NCBI GenBank assembly: GCA_044336815.1
Contig: JBIIOU010000031.1
Coordinates: 1-16,779, forward strand
Source: GCA-2737125 sp044336815
GTDB lineage: Bacteria; Actinomycetota; Actinomycetes; S36-B12
Direction: 5' to 3'
Length of the DNA: 16,779 bases
The notes beneath the pieces are model-generated. The model saw nothing but the letters and a program-made list of their open reading frames with translations, had not been told where the DNA came from and made no database searches. Position 1 is the first letter of the stretch. Each line of letters opens with the position of its first letter. The position numbers and the translations under genes were made by a program. Shown here one piece after another: positions 1 through 7,835 of the stretch.

Positions 1-2
1 AG

Positions 3-737
3 TGCCTCATTACTTCACATGACTGGTTTGGCTGCAATGTGCACGGCGCCGGATCCGAGCTCTTCATCTCCCCTGACTCGGTTTTGCACAAGTTGCCTGA
101 CACCGTAGATGACGTGATGGGGGCCATCGTTGAGCCGTTCACGATTGCCTTCAGGGCAATTAGAGCGGCCGGGCGCTGCGATGCCGGCGACGTTGTTGCC
201 GTTATCGGCGGCGGCATGATTGGCCAGTGCGCGGCAGCCATCTGCCACGCTAACGGCGCCGAAGTTGTGATGCTTGAACCTCGGGAGAATCGCCGCGCCA
301 AAGCCATCGAGCTTGGGTCCGATCATGCGATCGACCCCGGAGCCGTGGGTAACCTGGAGACTTGGTTCACGGAAAATCTAGGCGTCCCAGGCCCGAACTT
401 GGTTATTGAAGCATCAGGTGCACCGGCTGGCTTGGCGCTCGCGATTGATGTTGCTGCTTTTGAAACTCGCGTTGTCATGATCGGCATCACCGGTACCTCC
501 GCGATATCGGCTCCGCTAAACCAGATACAAGCAAAGAACCTTGTCATTACCGGTGTTACCGGGTCACCAGGGGTTTGGCCTGCAGCACTTCGCTTCATCG
601 GTAGGGCGGGCATCGACCTACGGAGCCTGGTCACCTCTACCTTCGATTTCGAGAATGCGACCGACGCATTCGACGCTGTTGAAAACCCAGACAGCATGAA
701 GGTGCACCTACGGCCATCGAACGGCGGCGTAAAGTGA
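3..737 (+). CDS. Zinc-type medium-chain alcohol dehydrogenase, 3' part (5' truncated)
   Basis: This is the C-terminal two thirds of a medium-chain dehydrogenase/reductase of the sorbitol/threonine dehydrogenase type, an NAD(P)-dependent oxidoreductase that interconverts alcohols and ketones in the cytoplasm. The reading frame is open to the left window edge. A GTG at 39 could be called as a start, but the residues before it continue the family pattern, so the gene begins outside the window. Visible are the glycine/alanine stretch leading to the substrate domain, the VEP segment (the catalytic-domain glutamate region of zinc MDRs), a Rossmann GGGMIGQ dinucleotide loop, and an acidic residue at the end of the next strand (VMLEP), which favours NAD over NADP. 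The catalytic-zinc Cys and His residues lie outside the window. Its TGA overlaps the GTG start of the next gene (GTGA), so the two are translationally coupled. The substrate cannot be told from sequence. Confidence 0.85.
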   Translation, partial: CLITSHDWFGCNVHGAGSELFISPDSVLHKLPDTVDDVMGAIVEPFTIAFRAIRAAGRCDAGDVVAVIGGGMIGQCAAAICHANGAEVVMLEPRENRRAKAIELGSDHAIDPGAVGNLETWFTENLGVPGPNLVIEASGAPAGLALAIDVAAFETRVVMIGITGTSAISAPLNQIQAKNLVITGVTGSPGVWPAALRFIGRAGIDLRSLVTSTFDFENATDAFDAVENPDSMKVHLRPSNGGVK

Positions 738-1789
738 GTAAGACCGCAATCGTCATTGGATCCGAGGGCCTTATTGGCACCTACCTTCGAGATGAGCTAA
801 TCGCAGAAGGCTGGAATGTCATCGGCATAGCGCGCAGGGCTTCAACTCTTGAACATGCTCAGTACACGCACGTATCCGTAGATCTGCTCGATCGTGAGGC
901 AACCTTTAGTGCTCTAGCTCCATTCAAAGATATAACCCATGCCTACTTTGCCGGGTTCACGTGGCGGGAGACCAAAGTCGCTGAACTCGAAGCCAACGTG
1001 GCACTTCTTGTCAACAGCATTGAAGCCGTAGAGGCCGCATCACCTGGCCTCGAGCACGTCTGTTTATTCGAAGGCGGGAAGTGGTACGGCTGCCACGTTC
1101 ACGCGTTTAAGACCCCGGCATATGAGGACGATCTTCGTGTCATGCCACCGCTTTTCTATTACGATCAACAAGATTATCTAAGCGAACGCCAGGCCAATGT
1201 TTCCTGGACTTGGTCGGCGCTTCGGCCCGAGGGCGTCGGTGGCGTTTCGGTTAGCACTCCGCACAATTTCGTTCAGGTGGCACTGATTTACGCGGTTATC
1301 TGCAAGGAACTCGGCCTGCCCCTGCGATTCCCTGGACACCCAGAATGCCGTGACGCACTTTATGAAATGACTGATGCTCGGCTGCTAGCCCGATCAGCGA
1401 TACACGTCAGCACAACACCCGAATGCGCCTCTGAGGCCTACAACGTGACCAACGGAGATGCTTTCCGCTGGGGTCACATGTTCGGGTACATCGCTAACCT
1501 GATGAAGATGGATTACATCGGCACGCAAACCATGAAATTGACCGAAATGATGGCCGACAAGGGCCCACTCTGGGAACGCATTGTGGCCCAGTATGACCTC
1601 GCCCCCTTCCGCCTGGATGAGTTAGCCTTTTGGGAGGCCGGAGACGGCATCTTCAGCCAGGACTGGGATAACGTTCGAAGCATAATCAAGCTGCGCAAGA
1701 CCGGCTTTGATGAATGCATTGATTCGCGCGACATGGTTTCTGACATATATGAGGAAATGATTCGCCGCCGAATGATACCGAGATACTGA
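734..1789 (+). CDS. PRISE-type SDR enone reductase (progesterone 5-beta-reductase/iridoid-synthase-like), copy 1
   Basis: A 351-residue atypical short-chain dehydrogenase. The family reduces the C=C bond of enones (1,4-reduction) with NAD(P)H in the cytoplasm. The N-terminus has a Rossmann loop GSEGLIG (about 9-15). The active-site lysine is in GGKWYG (K116), and the family tyrosine motif is FYYDQQDYL (Y142/Y143) in place of the classical YxxxK. The second half carries other family hallmarks: LRPEGVGG, an ICKELGLPLRFPG segment, and a YNVTNGDAFRWGHMF segment like the 'FNVSNGDVFKW' region of plant progesterone 5-beta-reductase. The GTG start overlaps the stop of the upstream dehydrogenase, which sets the start. 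It is followed 52 bp later by a paralogue, so both probably share an operon. The family assignment is strong; the substrate is unknown. Confidence 0.85.
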   Translation: MSKTAIVIGSEGLIGTYLRDELIAEGWNVIGIARRASTLEHAQYTHVSVDLLDREATFSALAPFKDITHAYFAGFTWRETKVAELEANVALLVNSIEAVEAASPGLEHVCLFEGGKWYGCHVHAFKTPAYEDDLRVMPPLFYYDQQDYLSERQANVSWTWSALRPEGVGGVSVSTPHNFVQVALIYAVICKELGLPLRFPGHPECRDALYEMTDARLLARSAIHVSTTPECASEAYNVTNGDAFRWGHMFGYIANLMKMDYIGTQTMKLTEMMADKGPLWERIVAQYDLAPFRLDELAFWEAGDGIFSQDWDNVRSIIKLRKTGFDECIDSRDMVSDIYEEMIRRRMIPRY

Positions 1790-1841
1790 GTACCACCAAG
1801 CTAGAGTCATTTCTGTTTTTCCAGAACTGGAAGGAACCCCC

Positions 1842-2894
1842 ATGCCCAACTCAAGGTCGGTAGCCGTTGTAGGTGCGGCAGGCACTATCGGGCAAGCAGT
1901 AGTCGAAGAGTTTGTAGAGAACGGCTATTCAGTCACGGCGATGGCTCGGCGTAGGTCTTACTGGCCCACCGCCGCCGCCTACGAGAATGTCGATCTGTGG
2001 GACGCTCAGGCAACAATAGACACCTTCAAACGAGTTGGATCCCACGACCTTCTCGTTTTTGCCGCCTATCAAGACGGCCCAGATGTCGGTGGGATAGTCG
2101 GCCCAAATGTCGAACTCATGCAGAACACCCTCGACGCTGCGGTCGCTGCAAATTGGAACGTTGAACACGTAACCTTGTATCAAGGCGGCAAGTACTACGG
2201 AGCCCACATTGGCCCATTCAAGACTCCGGCCAAGGAAACCGACCCCCGAATTCCTGGGCCGAATTTTTATTACGACCAACAAGATCTCTTAGAACTACGT
2301 GCTGCGCGCGATGGATTTGCCTACAGCATTTTCCGGCCGGAAGCGGTATGCGGGATAGCCCCCGGGAATCCGCTGAACCTATTCCTGATAATCGCCGCCT
2401 ACGGTGCCATCTGCCGTGAGCTTGGGATGCCAATGCGTTTCCCCGGCACTAAAGCGGCGTACGAATCTCTGTATCAAGTAACTGATGCCGGGCTACTTGC
2501 TCGCGCCACAGTCTGGGGTACCGAGAGTCCAAATGCACGCGACCAAGCCTTCAATATCGCCAACGGCGATCACATTCGCTGGAAGGATTTCTGGCCGGTT
2601 ATCGCGCATATGCTGGGAGTCGACGCAGGTACCCCGCACCACTTTTCCCTCGCGGACCGAATGAGCGGCTACGGCGATGTCTGGGCGCAAATCGTGGAGA
2701 AATACTCCCTAACCGATACCCCCTTCAATCAGATTGCCAACTGGGCCTTCGGCGACTTCATCTTGGGTAATGGCTATGACAATGTTTTCAGCATGGTCAA
2801 ACTCCGCCAAGCCGGTTTCAACGAGCATATGGACACCGAACTTATGTTCCAAAATCTTTTTGCCAGGCTCAGGGCTGAACGACTAATTCCCTAG
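1842..2894 (+). CDS. PRISE-type SDR enone reductase, copy 2
   Basis: A 350-residue paralogue of the gene just upstream, with the same order of motifs: Rossmann loop GAAGTIG (about 11-17), lysine in GGKYYG (K117), tyrosine motif NFYYDQQDLL (Y143/Y144), FRPEAVCG, and FNIANGDHIRWKDFW. The NFYY motif and the IANGD-RWKDFW block are closer to plant progesterone 5-beta-reductase/iridoid synthase than those of copy 1. The family catalyses NAD(P)H-dependent reduction of activated C=C bonds. A GGAAGGA Shine-Dalgarno sequence lies about 7 nt before the ATG. The two copies are clearly diverged in sequence, so they probably act on different intermediates or stereoisomers; that is inference. No terminator is visible between them. 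Confidence 0.85.
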   Translation: MPNSRSVAVVGAAGTIGQAVVEEFVENGYSVTAMARRRSYWPTAAAYENVDLWDAQATIDTFKRVGSHDLLVFAAYQDGPDVGGIVGPNVELMQNTLDAAVAANWNVEHVTLYQGGKYYGAHIGPFKTPAKETDPRIPGPNFYYDQQDLLELRAARDGFAYSIFRPEAVCGIAPGNPLNLFLIIAAYGAICRELGMPMRFPGTKAAYESLYQVTDAGLLARATVWGTESPNARDQAFNIANGDHIRWKDFWPVIAHMLGVDAGTPHHFSLADRMSGYGDVWAQIVEKYSLTDTPFNQIANWAFGDFILGNGYDNVFSMVKLRQAGFNEHMDTELMFQNLFARLRAERLIP

Positions 2895-2971
2895 AAAATC
2901 GACCGCCGGAACCGCTACTATCGCACGATTCTTATTACTGGTTATGTAGCTCAAATTCCATGGAGGATGTT

Positions 2972-3880
2972 ATGACTGCCACCTATTCGGGTCGCGACGA
3001 TAAAATCGAAACTCTTTTCTATACCCCGCTCAAGAAAAGATCCGGCTTAACCCCGGAGCAGTTTTACCTCTATTGGAAAGATGCACACGGGCCACTATGT
3101 GCACGGCTGCCTGGATTGTGGCAGTACAAGCAATTTCACCTCTTTCACGACGAAGGTGGCATCTGGCCGCCGCCACCGGGTGTTGAGTCTGTTACCCCAG
3201 ATGACGAGCAGCTAGACGGCATCGCCGAACTGACATTCACGAGCCCAGATAACCGCCAAGCCTGGGTCGACGCAGGATTGCCCTTGATGATTGATGAGCA
3301 AAACTGCTTCAATGAAACCATTGGTTACTTAGTTACCGACAAGAGATCCAAGACTTACGTCGACGGCATTACCAATGACGTACCCAATGGATTTGTTGGA
3401 GTCGCCCGCTACCACGTGCTGTTAAAGCGTCGCTGGGATACCTCACTTGAGGATTTCAGGTCATTCTTGACGCAGACTTTTGCCCCAAATGTCGCCGCCA
3501 GTGATCTGGTTGTGAAATTTCGTCTCCACCAACTAGATGAATACACCAAGCCGGCCCCGCCAGCGCCCAACGTATTTCATGAGCCCAGCAAAGAGCGCCA
3601 AATCCATGCGGCATTTGAAATAGCCTTCAAGACTCGCCTTGAGCTCGGGCTATTTCTAAAGTCTGCGGAATATGCCAAAGCAACCGCCGGTATGGGTGAG
3701 GTCGTTCGGCAAATGAGTGTCTTCGCTGAGCACGCCGCGTATTCACTTGTTGAAGACGGGCAGGCCACCTTGATGGGCCAACGCAGCCCCTCTGTCGCCA
3801 AGACAATTACCGACGCCGGAGCCGTTAGCAACCTCAATGATGACGTGGTGCAACTGATGTTCGGTGCCACTCCAAACTAA
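2972..3880 (+). CDS. Double-domain EthD-like (dimeric alpha+beta barrel) protein
   Basis: About 302 residues from the ATG at 2972. An in-frame ATG at 2960 exists, but GGAGG at 2962-2966 sits 5 nt before the ATG at 2972 and favours the later start. The first half (about residues 12-125) has an EthD-type signature, TPEQFYLYWKDAHGPL with its histidine, then a barrel strand IAELTFTS. The second half (about 140-285) repeats the same architecture in diverged form (VARYHVLLKRRWDTSLEDF, then AFEIAF and AEHAAYSLVEDG). A fused pair of ferredoxin-like domains would form an intramolecular barrel. EthD-domain proteins occur beside degradation operons for ethers, steroids and aromatics, often with poorly defined roles. 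Located 78 bp after the second enone reductase on the same strand, it is likely part of that pathway. It converges on the helicase gene with a 7-bp gap. Confidence 0.75.
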   Translation: MTATYSGRDDKIETLFYTPLKKRSGLTPEQFYLYWKDAHGPLCARLPGLWQYKQFHLFHDEGGIWPPPPGVESVTPDDEQLDGIAELTFTSPDNRQAWVDAGLPLMIDEQNCFNETIGYLVTDKRSKTYVDGITNDVPNGFVGVARYHVLLKRRWDTSLEDFRSFLTQTFAPNVAASDLVVKFRLHQLDEYTKPAPPAPNVFHEPSKERQIHAAFEIAFKTRLELGLFLKSAEYAKATAGMGEVVRQMSVFAEHAAYSLVEDGQATLMGQRSPSVAKTITDAGAVSNLNDDVVQLMFGATPN

Positions 3881-3887
3881 AGGCTGG

Positions 3888-5213
3888 CTAGCGACCTTTA
3901 CCAAAACTTCGGGCAGCTTGCCTCGACCGCCCTCCCGGCTGAGCCGGTGGGCGCGTATTGCCTCTTGAGGATGACCTTGATTGGGCTGCAGCCCGCGGCG
4001 CGGTCGAGCCTGGGTGCACCGCGATGCCTTCCCAAGTGGCGGTGACTCCAGCCTTCTTTAACAGCATGCGCACCTCTGCAGCTTGCTCAGGAGTGGCGAT
4101 GGTGACCACCTGGCCAGCAGCACCCGCGCGCGCGGTGCGGCCGGAACGATGCACATAAGCCTTGTGCTCCATTGGTGGGTCAGCGTGCACCACCAATGGC
4201 ACATCATCAACGTGGATACCGCGCGCGGCGATATCGGTCGCAACTAGCGCTGTCGCTTTACCGCTGGAAAATGCGGCGAGATTTCGTTCGCGGGCATTTT
4301 GTGACAAGTTTCCGTGGAGATCTACCGCACCAACCCCGGCGGCCTCCAACTTCTTGGCCAATTGCTTGGCACGATGCTTGGTGCGCGTGAACACCACAAC
4401 TCGACCTTCGCGGGCCATTTTGGCAATCTCACGAAGGCGATCACCCTCTTCGACAACAAGTACCCGGTGCTCGAGTAACGCTGGTGCCTCGATCGCGGCC
4501 GCATGTGAGACTGGACGCTCTAAGTAACGCGCTATAAGGGTATCTACTCCCCCGGCCAAAGTTGCAGAGAACAACATGCGTTGCCCTCCAGCAGGCGTCT
4601 TATCGAGAATACGCTTCACCATTGGCAAGAACCCTTGGTCAGCCATGTGGTCGGCTTCGTCCAAGACGCAGATCTCAATGCGGTCCAGCGACACATCGCC
4701 TTGCTTCATGTGATCAAGTAATCGCCCTGGGCAGGCGACGACAATCTCAACACCATCAGTAAAGGCTTTGCGTTGTGCTCCATGGGTTACTCCACCAAAG
4801 ACCGTGACAGTCGACATCTTGTAGGCCGCGGCTAGGGGCGCGATCACTGCAGCAACTTGTGTTGCCAGTTCACGTGTTGGGACAAGAACTAGTGCCCGGG
4901 GGCGCCCCCGCATAGGTGCCACCTGCTTAGCAGCTAACCGCGCAACCAGCGGAAGAGCAAAAGCTAGAGTTTTGCCCGACCCGGTTTGCCCTTGACCAAG
5001 GACATCGCGACCAGCGAGTGAGTCTGGCAGCGTTGCCTCTTGGATCGGGAACGGTTCAGTTACCCCCTGGGCCGCCAGTAGCTGCACAAGTTTGTCGGGC
5101 ACGCCGAGTTCGGCGAATCGGTTTCCGGTGATATCAATATGTGGCACATGTTTGGGTGCTGGTGCACTTGGTGCCTTGGCATCGTGGTGCGGTGCTTTGG
5201 CTTTGCTGGCCAC
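3888..5213 (-). CDS. DEAD-box ATP-dependent RNA helicase
   Basis: A 441-residue helicase that unwinds RNA duplexes using ATP, in bacteria usually serving ribosome assembly, RNA decay or cold adaptation. All core motifs are present: Q motif (FPIQEATLP, about 55-63), motif I GQTGSGKT (75-82), Ia PTREL (112-116), Ib TPGR-like ACPGR (160-164), II DEAD (185-188), III SAT (216-218), V TDIAARGIHV, and VI HRSGRTAR (355-362). The N-terminus is a Lys/Ala/Pro tail and the C-terminus a basic Arg/Ser/Gly tail, typical of RNA-binding extensions. The start is GTG with AGGAAA 8 nt upstream. The frame stays open a further 51 codons upstream and encodes an Arg-rich stretch, so a longer N-terminus is possible only with a non-standard start. 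Most RhlE/CshA-like; the exact subfamily is not settled. Confidence 0.95.
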   Translation of the reverse strand: MASKAKAPHHDAKAPSAPAPKHVPHIDITGNRFAELGVPDKLVQLLAAQGVTEPFPIQEATLPDSLAGRDVLGQGQTGSGKTLAFALPLVARLAAKQVAPMRGRPRALVLVPTRELATQVAAVIAPLAAAYKMSTVTVFGGVTHGAQRKAFTDGVEIVVACPGRLLDHMKQGDVSLDRIEICVLDEADHMADQGFLPMVKRILDKTPAGGQRMLFSATLAGGVDTLIARYLERPVSHAAAIEAPALLEHRVLVVEEGDRLREIAKMAREGRVVVFTRTKHRAKQLAKKLEAAGVGAVDLHGNLSQNARERNLAAFSSGKATALVATDIAARGIHVDDVPLVVHADPPMEHKAYVHRSGRTARAGAAGQVVTIATPEQAAEVRMLLKKAGVTATWEGIAVHPGSTAPRAAAQSRSSSRGNTRPPAQPGGRSRQAARSFGKGR

Positions 5214-5561
5214 TGCAAGATTTCCTGTGGCCGGCTTATTAGGCCGTCGTCGTCGGTTGCCGCTACCTATAGATGGGGTGCGGGCAGTTTGTGATGAAGA
5301 AATTAGGTACTCCTTGAGGAAGGTTTCCGCGAACCTGTTGAATAAGGAGCACGCGCCGCGCTGCGGCTATAAACCAAGTGAACCCCGATATTACCGTGCT
5401 TTGTTGCCCACCCAGCACCACCGCGCGCCGAAATTGGGTCGACTAGCCAGCTCGGCCAGTGAGTGCGCGCGTTTTAGTCGCTAAATCCGCCAAAAAACCG
5501 CTTTTCACGACAATAACGTGCGCGTTCAGGTAACCCACCCTTAGTGCCACCAATTGATGGG
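5214..5561. other. Gene-poor 348-bp region between helicase and secreted-protein genes
   Basis: Upstream of the helicase (minus strand) and downstream of the secreted-protein gene (minus strand). No convincing protein or RNA gene is visible. The part near the helicase is open in the helicase frame as far as a stop at 5367-5369. It can fold locally: TCCTT (5311-5315) pairs with AAGGA (5344-5348) around a smaller AGGTT/AACCT stem, so it may be a structured 5' leader of the helicase mRNA, as is common for cold-regulated helicases; this is inference. The minus strand contains TAATAT- and TATAG-like boxes near 5375-5395 but no convincing -35 partner. The rest (about 5400-5560) shows nothing I can name. 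Confidence 0.4.
5301..5369 (-). other. Open in-frame stretch upstream of the helicase with SD-like site before an ATT codon
   Basis: The helicase frame is open from 5214 up to a stop at 5367-5369 and encodes a Ser/Arg-rich sequence containing SIGSGNRRRRPNKP, similar in character to basic tails of actinobacterial helicases. No ATG, GTG or TTG occurs in it. AAGGAG (5310-5315) lies 6 nt before an ATT codon (5301-5303). An ATT start would be rare, so this is recorded as a possibility and not as the gene start. Confidence 0.2.
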
Positions 5562-6128
5562 TCACTGAACGGGCTTTAGGCCCGTCACGAATGCCTTGAT
5601 GTCCTTGACAGACATGCCAGCCGTGTAGACCTCAACGAAAGTGGACTCCAGCGCGGAGCTACCGGCCGGAAGTGTCACCGTCGTATAGCCCGAGCCTTGA
5701 CGCAGCAGGGTCGGAGTCGACCTTGAGCAACTGCTCACTTGCCCCTTGCACGACCCCATGATGGTTGCGGTGGCACCTTTCACCTTGAACTTGGTGACCA
5801 GGCCAACACCATCAGGGCCATCCTCGCAACCGGTCTGTGATTCGTTCAAATCAATCCACCCGCTATTACTCATCTGCGAACCAAATGATGCGCTGATCTG
5901 CTCATCTTTACCGCCACCGCAATCAGTGAGTTGGAACGAAGAGCTCTTTAGCTCGATAGAAGTAGTCGGGGCATAAACCGTGTATGTCAGGCCCACCTGA
6001 GCTCTCTCGTACTTCGCAGGGTTAGTTGCAGCTGCGGCAACGGGCGAAGTGGCAAGCGCGGCCGCAGCAAGGCCGGCGGCGGCGAGAAGTGACAGTGCGA
6101 TTCGGGCGCGGGTTGAGTATGTTGACAT
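5562..6128 (-). CDS. Small secreted protein with signal peptide and four cysteines
   Basis: No family is recognised. With the start at 6128 the protein has 188 residues: a basic n-region (MSTYSTRAR), a long Ala/Leu hydrophobic core, and a likely signal-peptidase I site after VAAAA, so it is exported. The mature part is Ser/Thr/Gly-rich with four cysteines (TDCGG, QTGCED, GSCKG, SSCSRS) that could form two disulfides, and looks beta-rich. In-frame GTG/ATG codons at 6149 and 6146 would add seven or six residues, but none of the starts has a properly spaced Shine-Dalgarno site. A TATTCT box 7-12 nt upstream of the ATG at 6128 fits a leaderless transcript and supports this start. There is no lipobox and no cell-wall sorting motif. 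It is divergent from the TauE-like permease. Confidence 0.65.
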   Translation of the reverse strand: MSTYSTRARIALSLLAAAGLAAAALATSPVAAAATNPAKYERAQVGLTYTVYAPTTSIELKSSSFQLTDCGGGKDEQISASFGSQMSNSGWIDLNESQTGCEDGPDGVGLVTKFKVKGATATIMGSCKGQVSSCSRSTPTLLRQGSGYTTVTLPAGSSALESTFVEVYTAGMSVKDIKAFVTGLKPVQ

Positions 6129-6205
6129 GGAAGGAGAATACGGCATCACCTTTATGATGCGCGGGACAAACCCCGTATCCTCAGGTAAATGAAACAGTAC
6201 GTCAG

Positions 6206-7003
6206 ATGAACATCACCCGGATAACCCTTGCCCGCGACCTTGCCCTCGGCGTTGGAGCCGGGCTCATCTCCGGGTTTTTTGGAGTCGGCGGCGGCATCAT
6301 CGTCGTCCCGATCATGGTGATAGGCCTGCACTTTGCCCAGAAGCGAGCCCAGGCCACTTCATTGGTGATGATCAGTTGCGGCGGAGTCGCCGGTGCCATC
6401 ACCTACGCCCTTGCAAACAATGTTGCCTGGCTGCCAGCCGCATTCATTGTTTTGGGGAGTTTGGCTGGAGCCTGGATTGGTGCGCAAATAGTGCAAAAAC
6501 TCCCGGATCAAAAACTCCAAATAGCTTTCGGGGTACTACTAACTCTCATCGCCCTACGCATGCTGTTTTCGGACCCTAGCGCTGCTGGCAACGAACTCCC
6601 GGCAATTACCGCTCTCGTAATAGTCGGCTATTTGGCGTCCGGGCTCGCGATGGGTATTTTCTCGGCCATGCTCGGTGTCGGCGGCGGCATCCTGCTGATC
6701 CCAATTCTAATTTTCTTCTTCGGCTTTTCACAGCTCCTAGCCTCAGGTACTTCGCTGGCCGTAATGATCCCCACCGCATTACTCGGAGCCGCGCGATTAA
6801 CACGTTCTGGTCTAACTAATTGGCCAATGGGCATTCGGCTTGGCGCTGGTGCCGTATGCGGTGCCTTGGTCGGCTCGATGCTCGCATTCCGGGTGTCCGG
6901 ATCGGTCCTGCAAGTAGGTTTCGCGTTGCTACTTATTGCCGTTTCCGGGCAGATGCTTTGGCGCGCCCTGCGACATAAACCACAATCCGGCATCACCTCA
7001 TGA
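6206..7003 (+). CDS. TauE/SafE-family membrane permease
   Basis: 265 residues, almost entirely hydrophobic, with about eight predicted membrane segments. The family's internal duplication is plain: GLISGFFGVGGGIIVVP near the N-terminus and GIFSAMLGVGGGILLIP in the middle, each followed by an ATSL or GTSL motif. TauE/SafE proteins are proposed exporters or importers of small organosulfur or carboxylate anions (sulfite, sulfoacetate and related), but most members are uncharacterised and nothing beside this gene points to sulfur metabolism. The start has no clear Shine-Dalgarno sequence. The stop overlaps the stop of the convergent UbiA-family gene by 6 bp. The family call is firm; the substrate is open. 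Confidence 0.9.
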   Translation: MNITRITLARDLALGVGAGLISGFFGVGGGIIVVPIMVIGLHFAQKRAQATSLVMISCGGVAGAITYALANNVAWLPAAFIVLGSLAGAWIGAQIVQKLPDQKLQIAFGVLLTLIALRMLFSDPSAAGNELPAITALVIVGYLASGLAMGIFSAMLGVGGGILLIPILIFFFGFSQLLASGTSLAVMIPTALLGAARLTRSGLTNWPMGIRLGAGAVCGALVGSMLAFRVSGSVLQVGFALLLIAVSGQMLWRALRHKPQSGITS

Positions 7004-7831
7004 CGTGATTGAGATCCCCGTAACCAAAATTACTAGTACCTCAAATAGCGCCAGGCCCTGAACCGCAAAAAATAAATTCGATTGCGACCGCGGACGAAGA
7101 GCCAAAACAACTGCGACCGAAGTGGCCACCGGTACGCAGTATGCCGCGAAAACATTTACCGGTGCAATTACCAAAAGCAGGATGAACGAACTGAGCACCA
7201 ACAAAATTAAGGCCAGGCGTAAGGCACGCACCGCACCCAAACGGGCGACCAGGCCGCCCAGACCGCGGGCTTGGTCAGATGACAAATCCGGCAAGGCATT
7301 TGCCAGGTGGGCCGCCACCCCGGTGCAGATGAAAACTGCTATCGCCCAAAGTGCCGGCGGCTGAGACGGGTTTAATCCGAAAGTAACAAATGGGGTAACA
7401 CAGGCAAATGAGACCGCATACGGTAACCACGACCAAGTAGTGCGTGATAAACGAAAGTTGTATAGCCATGCACTGGCGACCGCAATAACTTGGAATAATC
7501 CGCCGACGAGGCCCGCTGCCAGAAATGACGTTATGACTGTGATAGCAAGCGCAGTCAATGCCGCAGACCACAGGCTTCTAATCGAGATAACGCCGGCCAC
7601 TAGCGGCTTGGCAATACGGCCTGCGGCTCTGTCAATTGGTGCATCGAAGGCGTCATTGCTCCAGCCGACTGAAAGTTGACCGGTCAGGACAGCTACGACA
7701 AGGAGGAAAAATGCTGGGCCAGACCAGCCCGCACGAAAGGCCAGCAAACTGACGATCGCGGTCACCGACATCGTCGGAACCAAGTGGCAGGCCACGGCGA
7801 AACCACGAGCTACCGCCAACTGTCGCCGCAT
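6998..7831 (-). CDS. UbiA-family prenyltransferase
   Basis: 277 residues, integral membrane (about 8-9 segments). The two Asp-rich prenyl-diphosphate/Mg2+ sites are intact: NDAFDAPID (N59, D60, D63, D67) followed by GRIAKPL, and PDLSSD (D182, D186). The YNFRLSRTTWSWLPY segment (about 124-138) is also a family hallmark. These enzymes attach isoprenoid chains to acceptors such as quinone rings, haem, sugars or carotenoids. The acceptor cannot be assigned here, and no menaquinone or haem gene is adjacent. It is the last gene of the heliorhodopsin-DUF554-UbiA operon, starting 4 bp after the DUF554 stop, with AGG of that stop region as a weak ribosome-binding site. A role in carotenoid or retinoid-related lipid chemistry is tempting but only inferred from position. 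Confidence 0.88.
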   Translation of the reverse strand: MRRQLAVARGFAVACHLVPTMSVTAIVSLLAFRAGWSGPAFFLLVVAVLTGQLSVGWSNDAFDAPIDRAAGRIAKPLVAGVISIRSLWSAALTALAITVITSFLAAGLVGGLFQVIAVASAWLYNFRLSRTTWSWLPYAVSFACVTPFVTFGLNPSQPPALWAIAVFICTGVAAHLANALPDLSSDQARGLGGLVARLGAVRALRLALILLVLSSFILLLVIAPVNVFAAYCVPVATSVAVVLALRPRSQSNLFFAVQGLALFEVLVILVTGISITS

Positions 7832-7835
7832 TTAC

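Noticed and set aside
3878..3900. TAAAGG/CCTTTA inverted repeat between the convergent EthD and helicase genes as a bidirectional terminator
   Set aside because: The stem is only 6 bp, AT-rich, with an 11-nt loop and no U-tract; it may be chance.
5092..5484. Plus-strand open frame opposite the helicase 5' end and its upstream region
   Set aside because: Most of it is antisense to the helicase coding start, composition is unlike a real protein, and no ribosome-binding site is evident.
5566..5586. ACGGGC/GCCCGT hairpin near 5568-5584 as a terminator of the secreted-protein gene
   Set aside because: It overlaps the last codons before the stop and is not followed by T residues on the minus strand.
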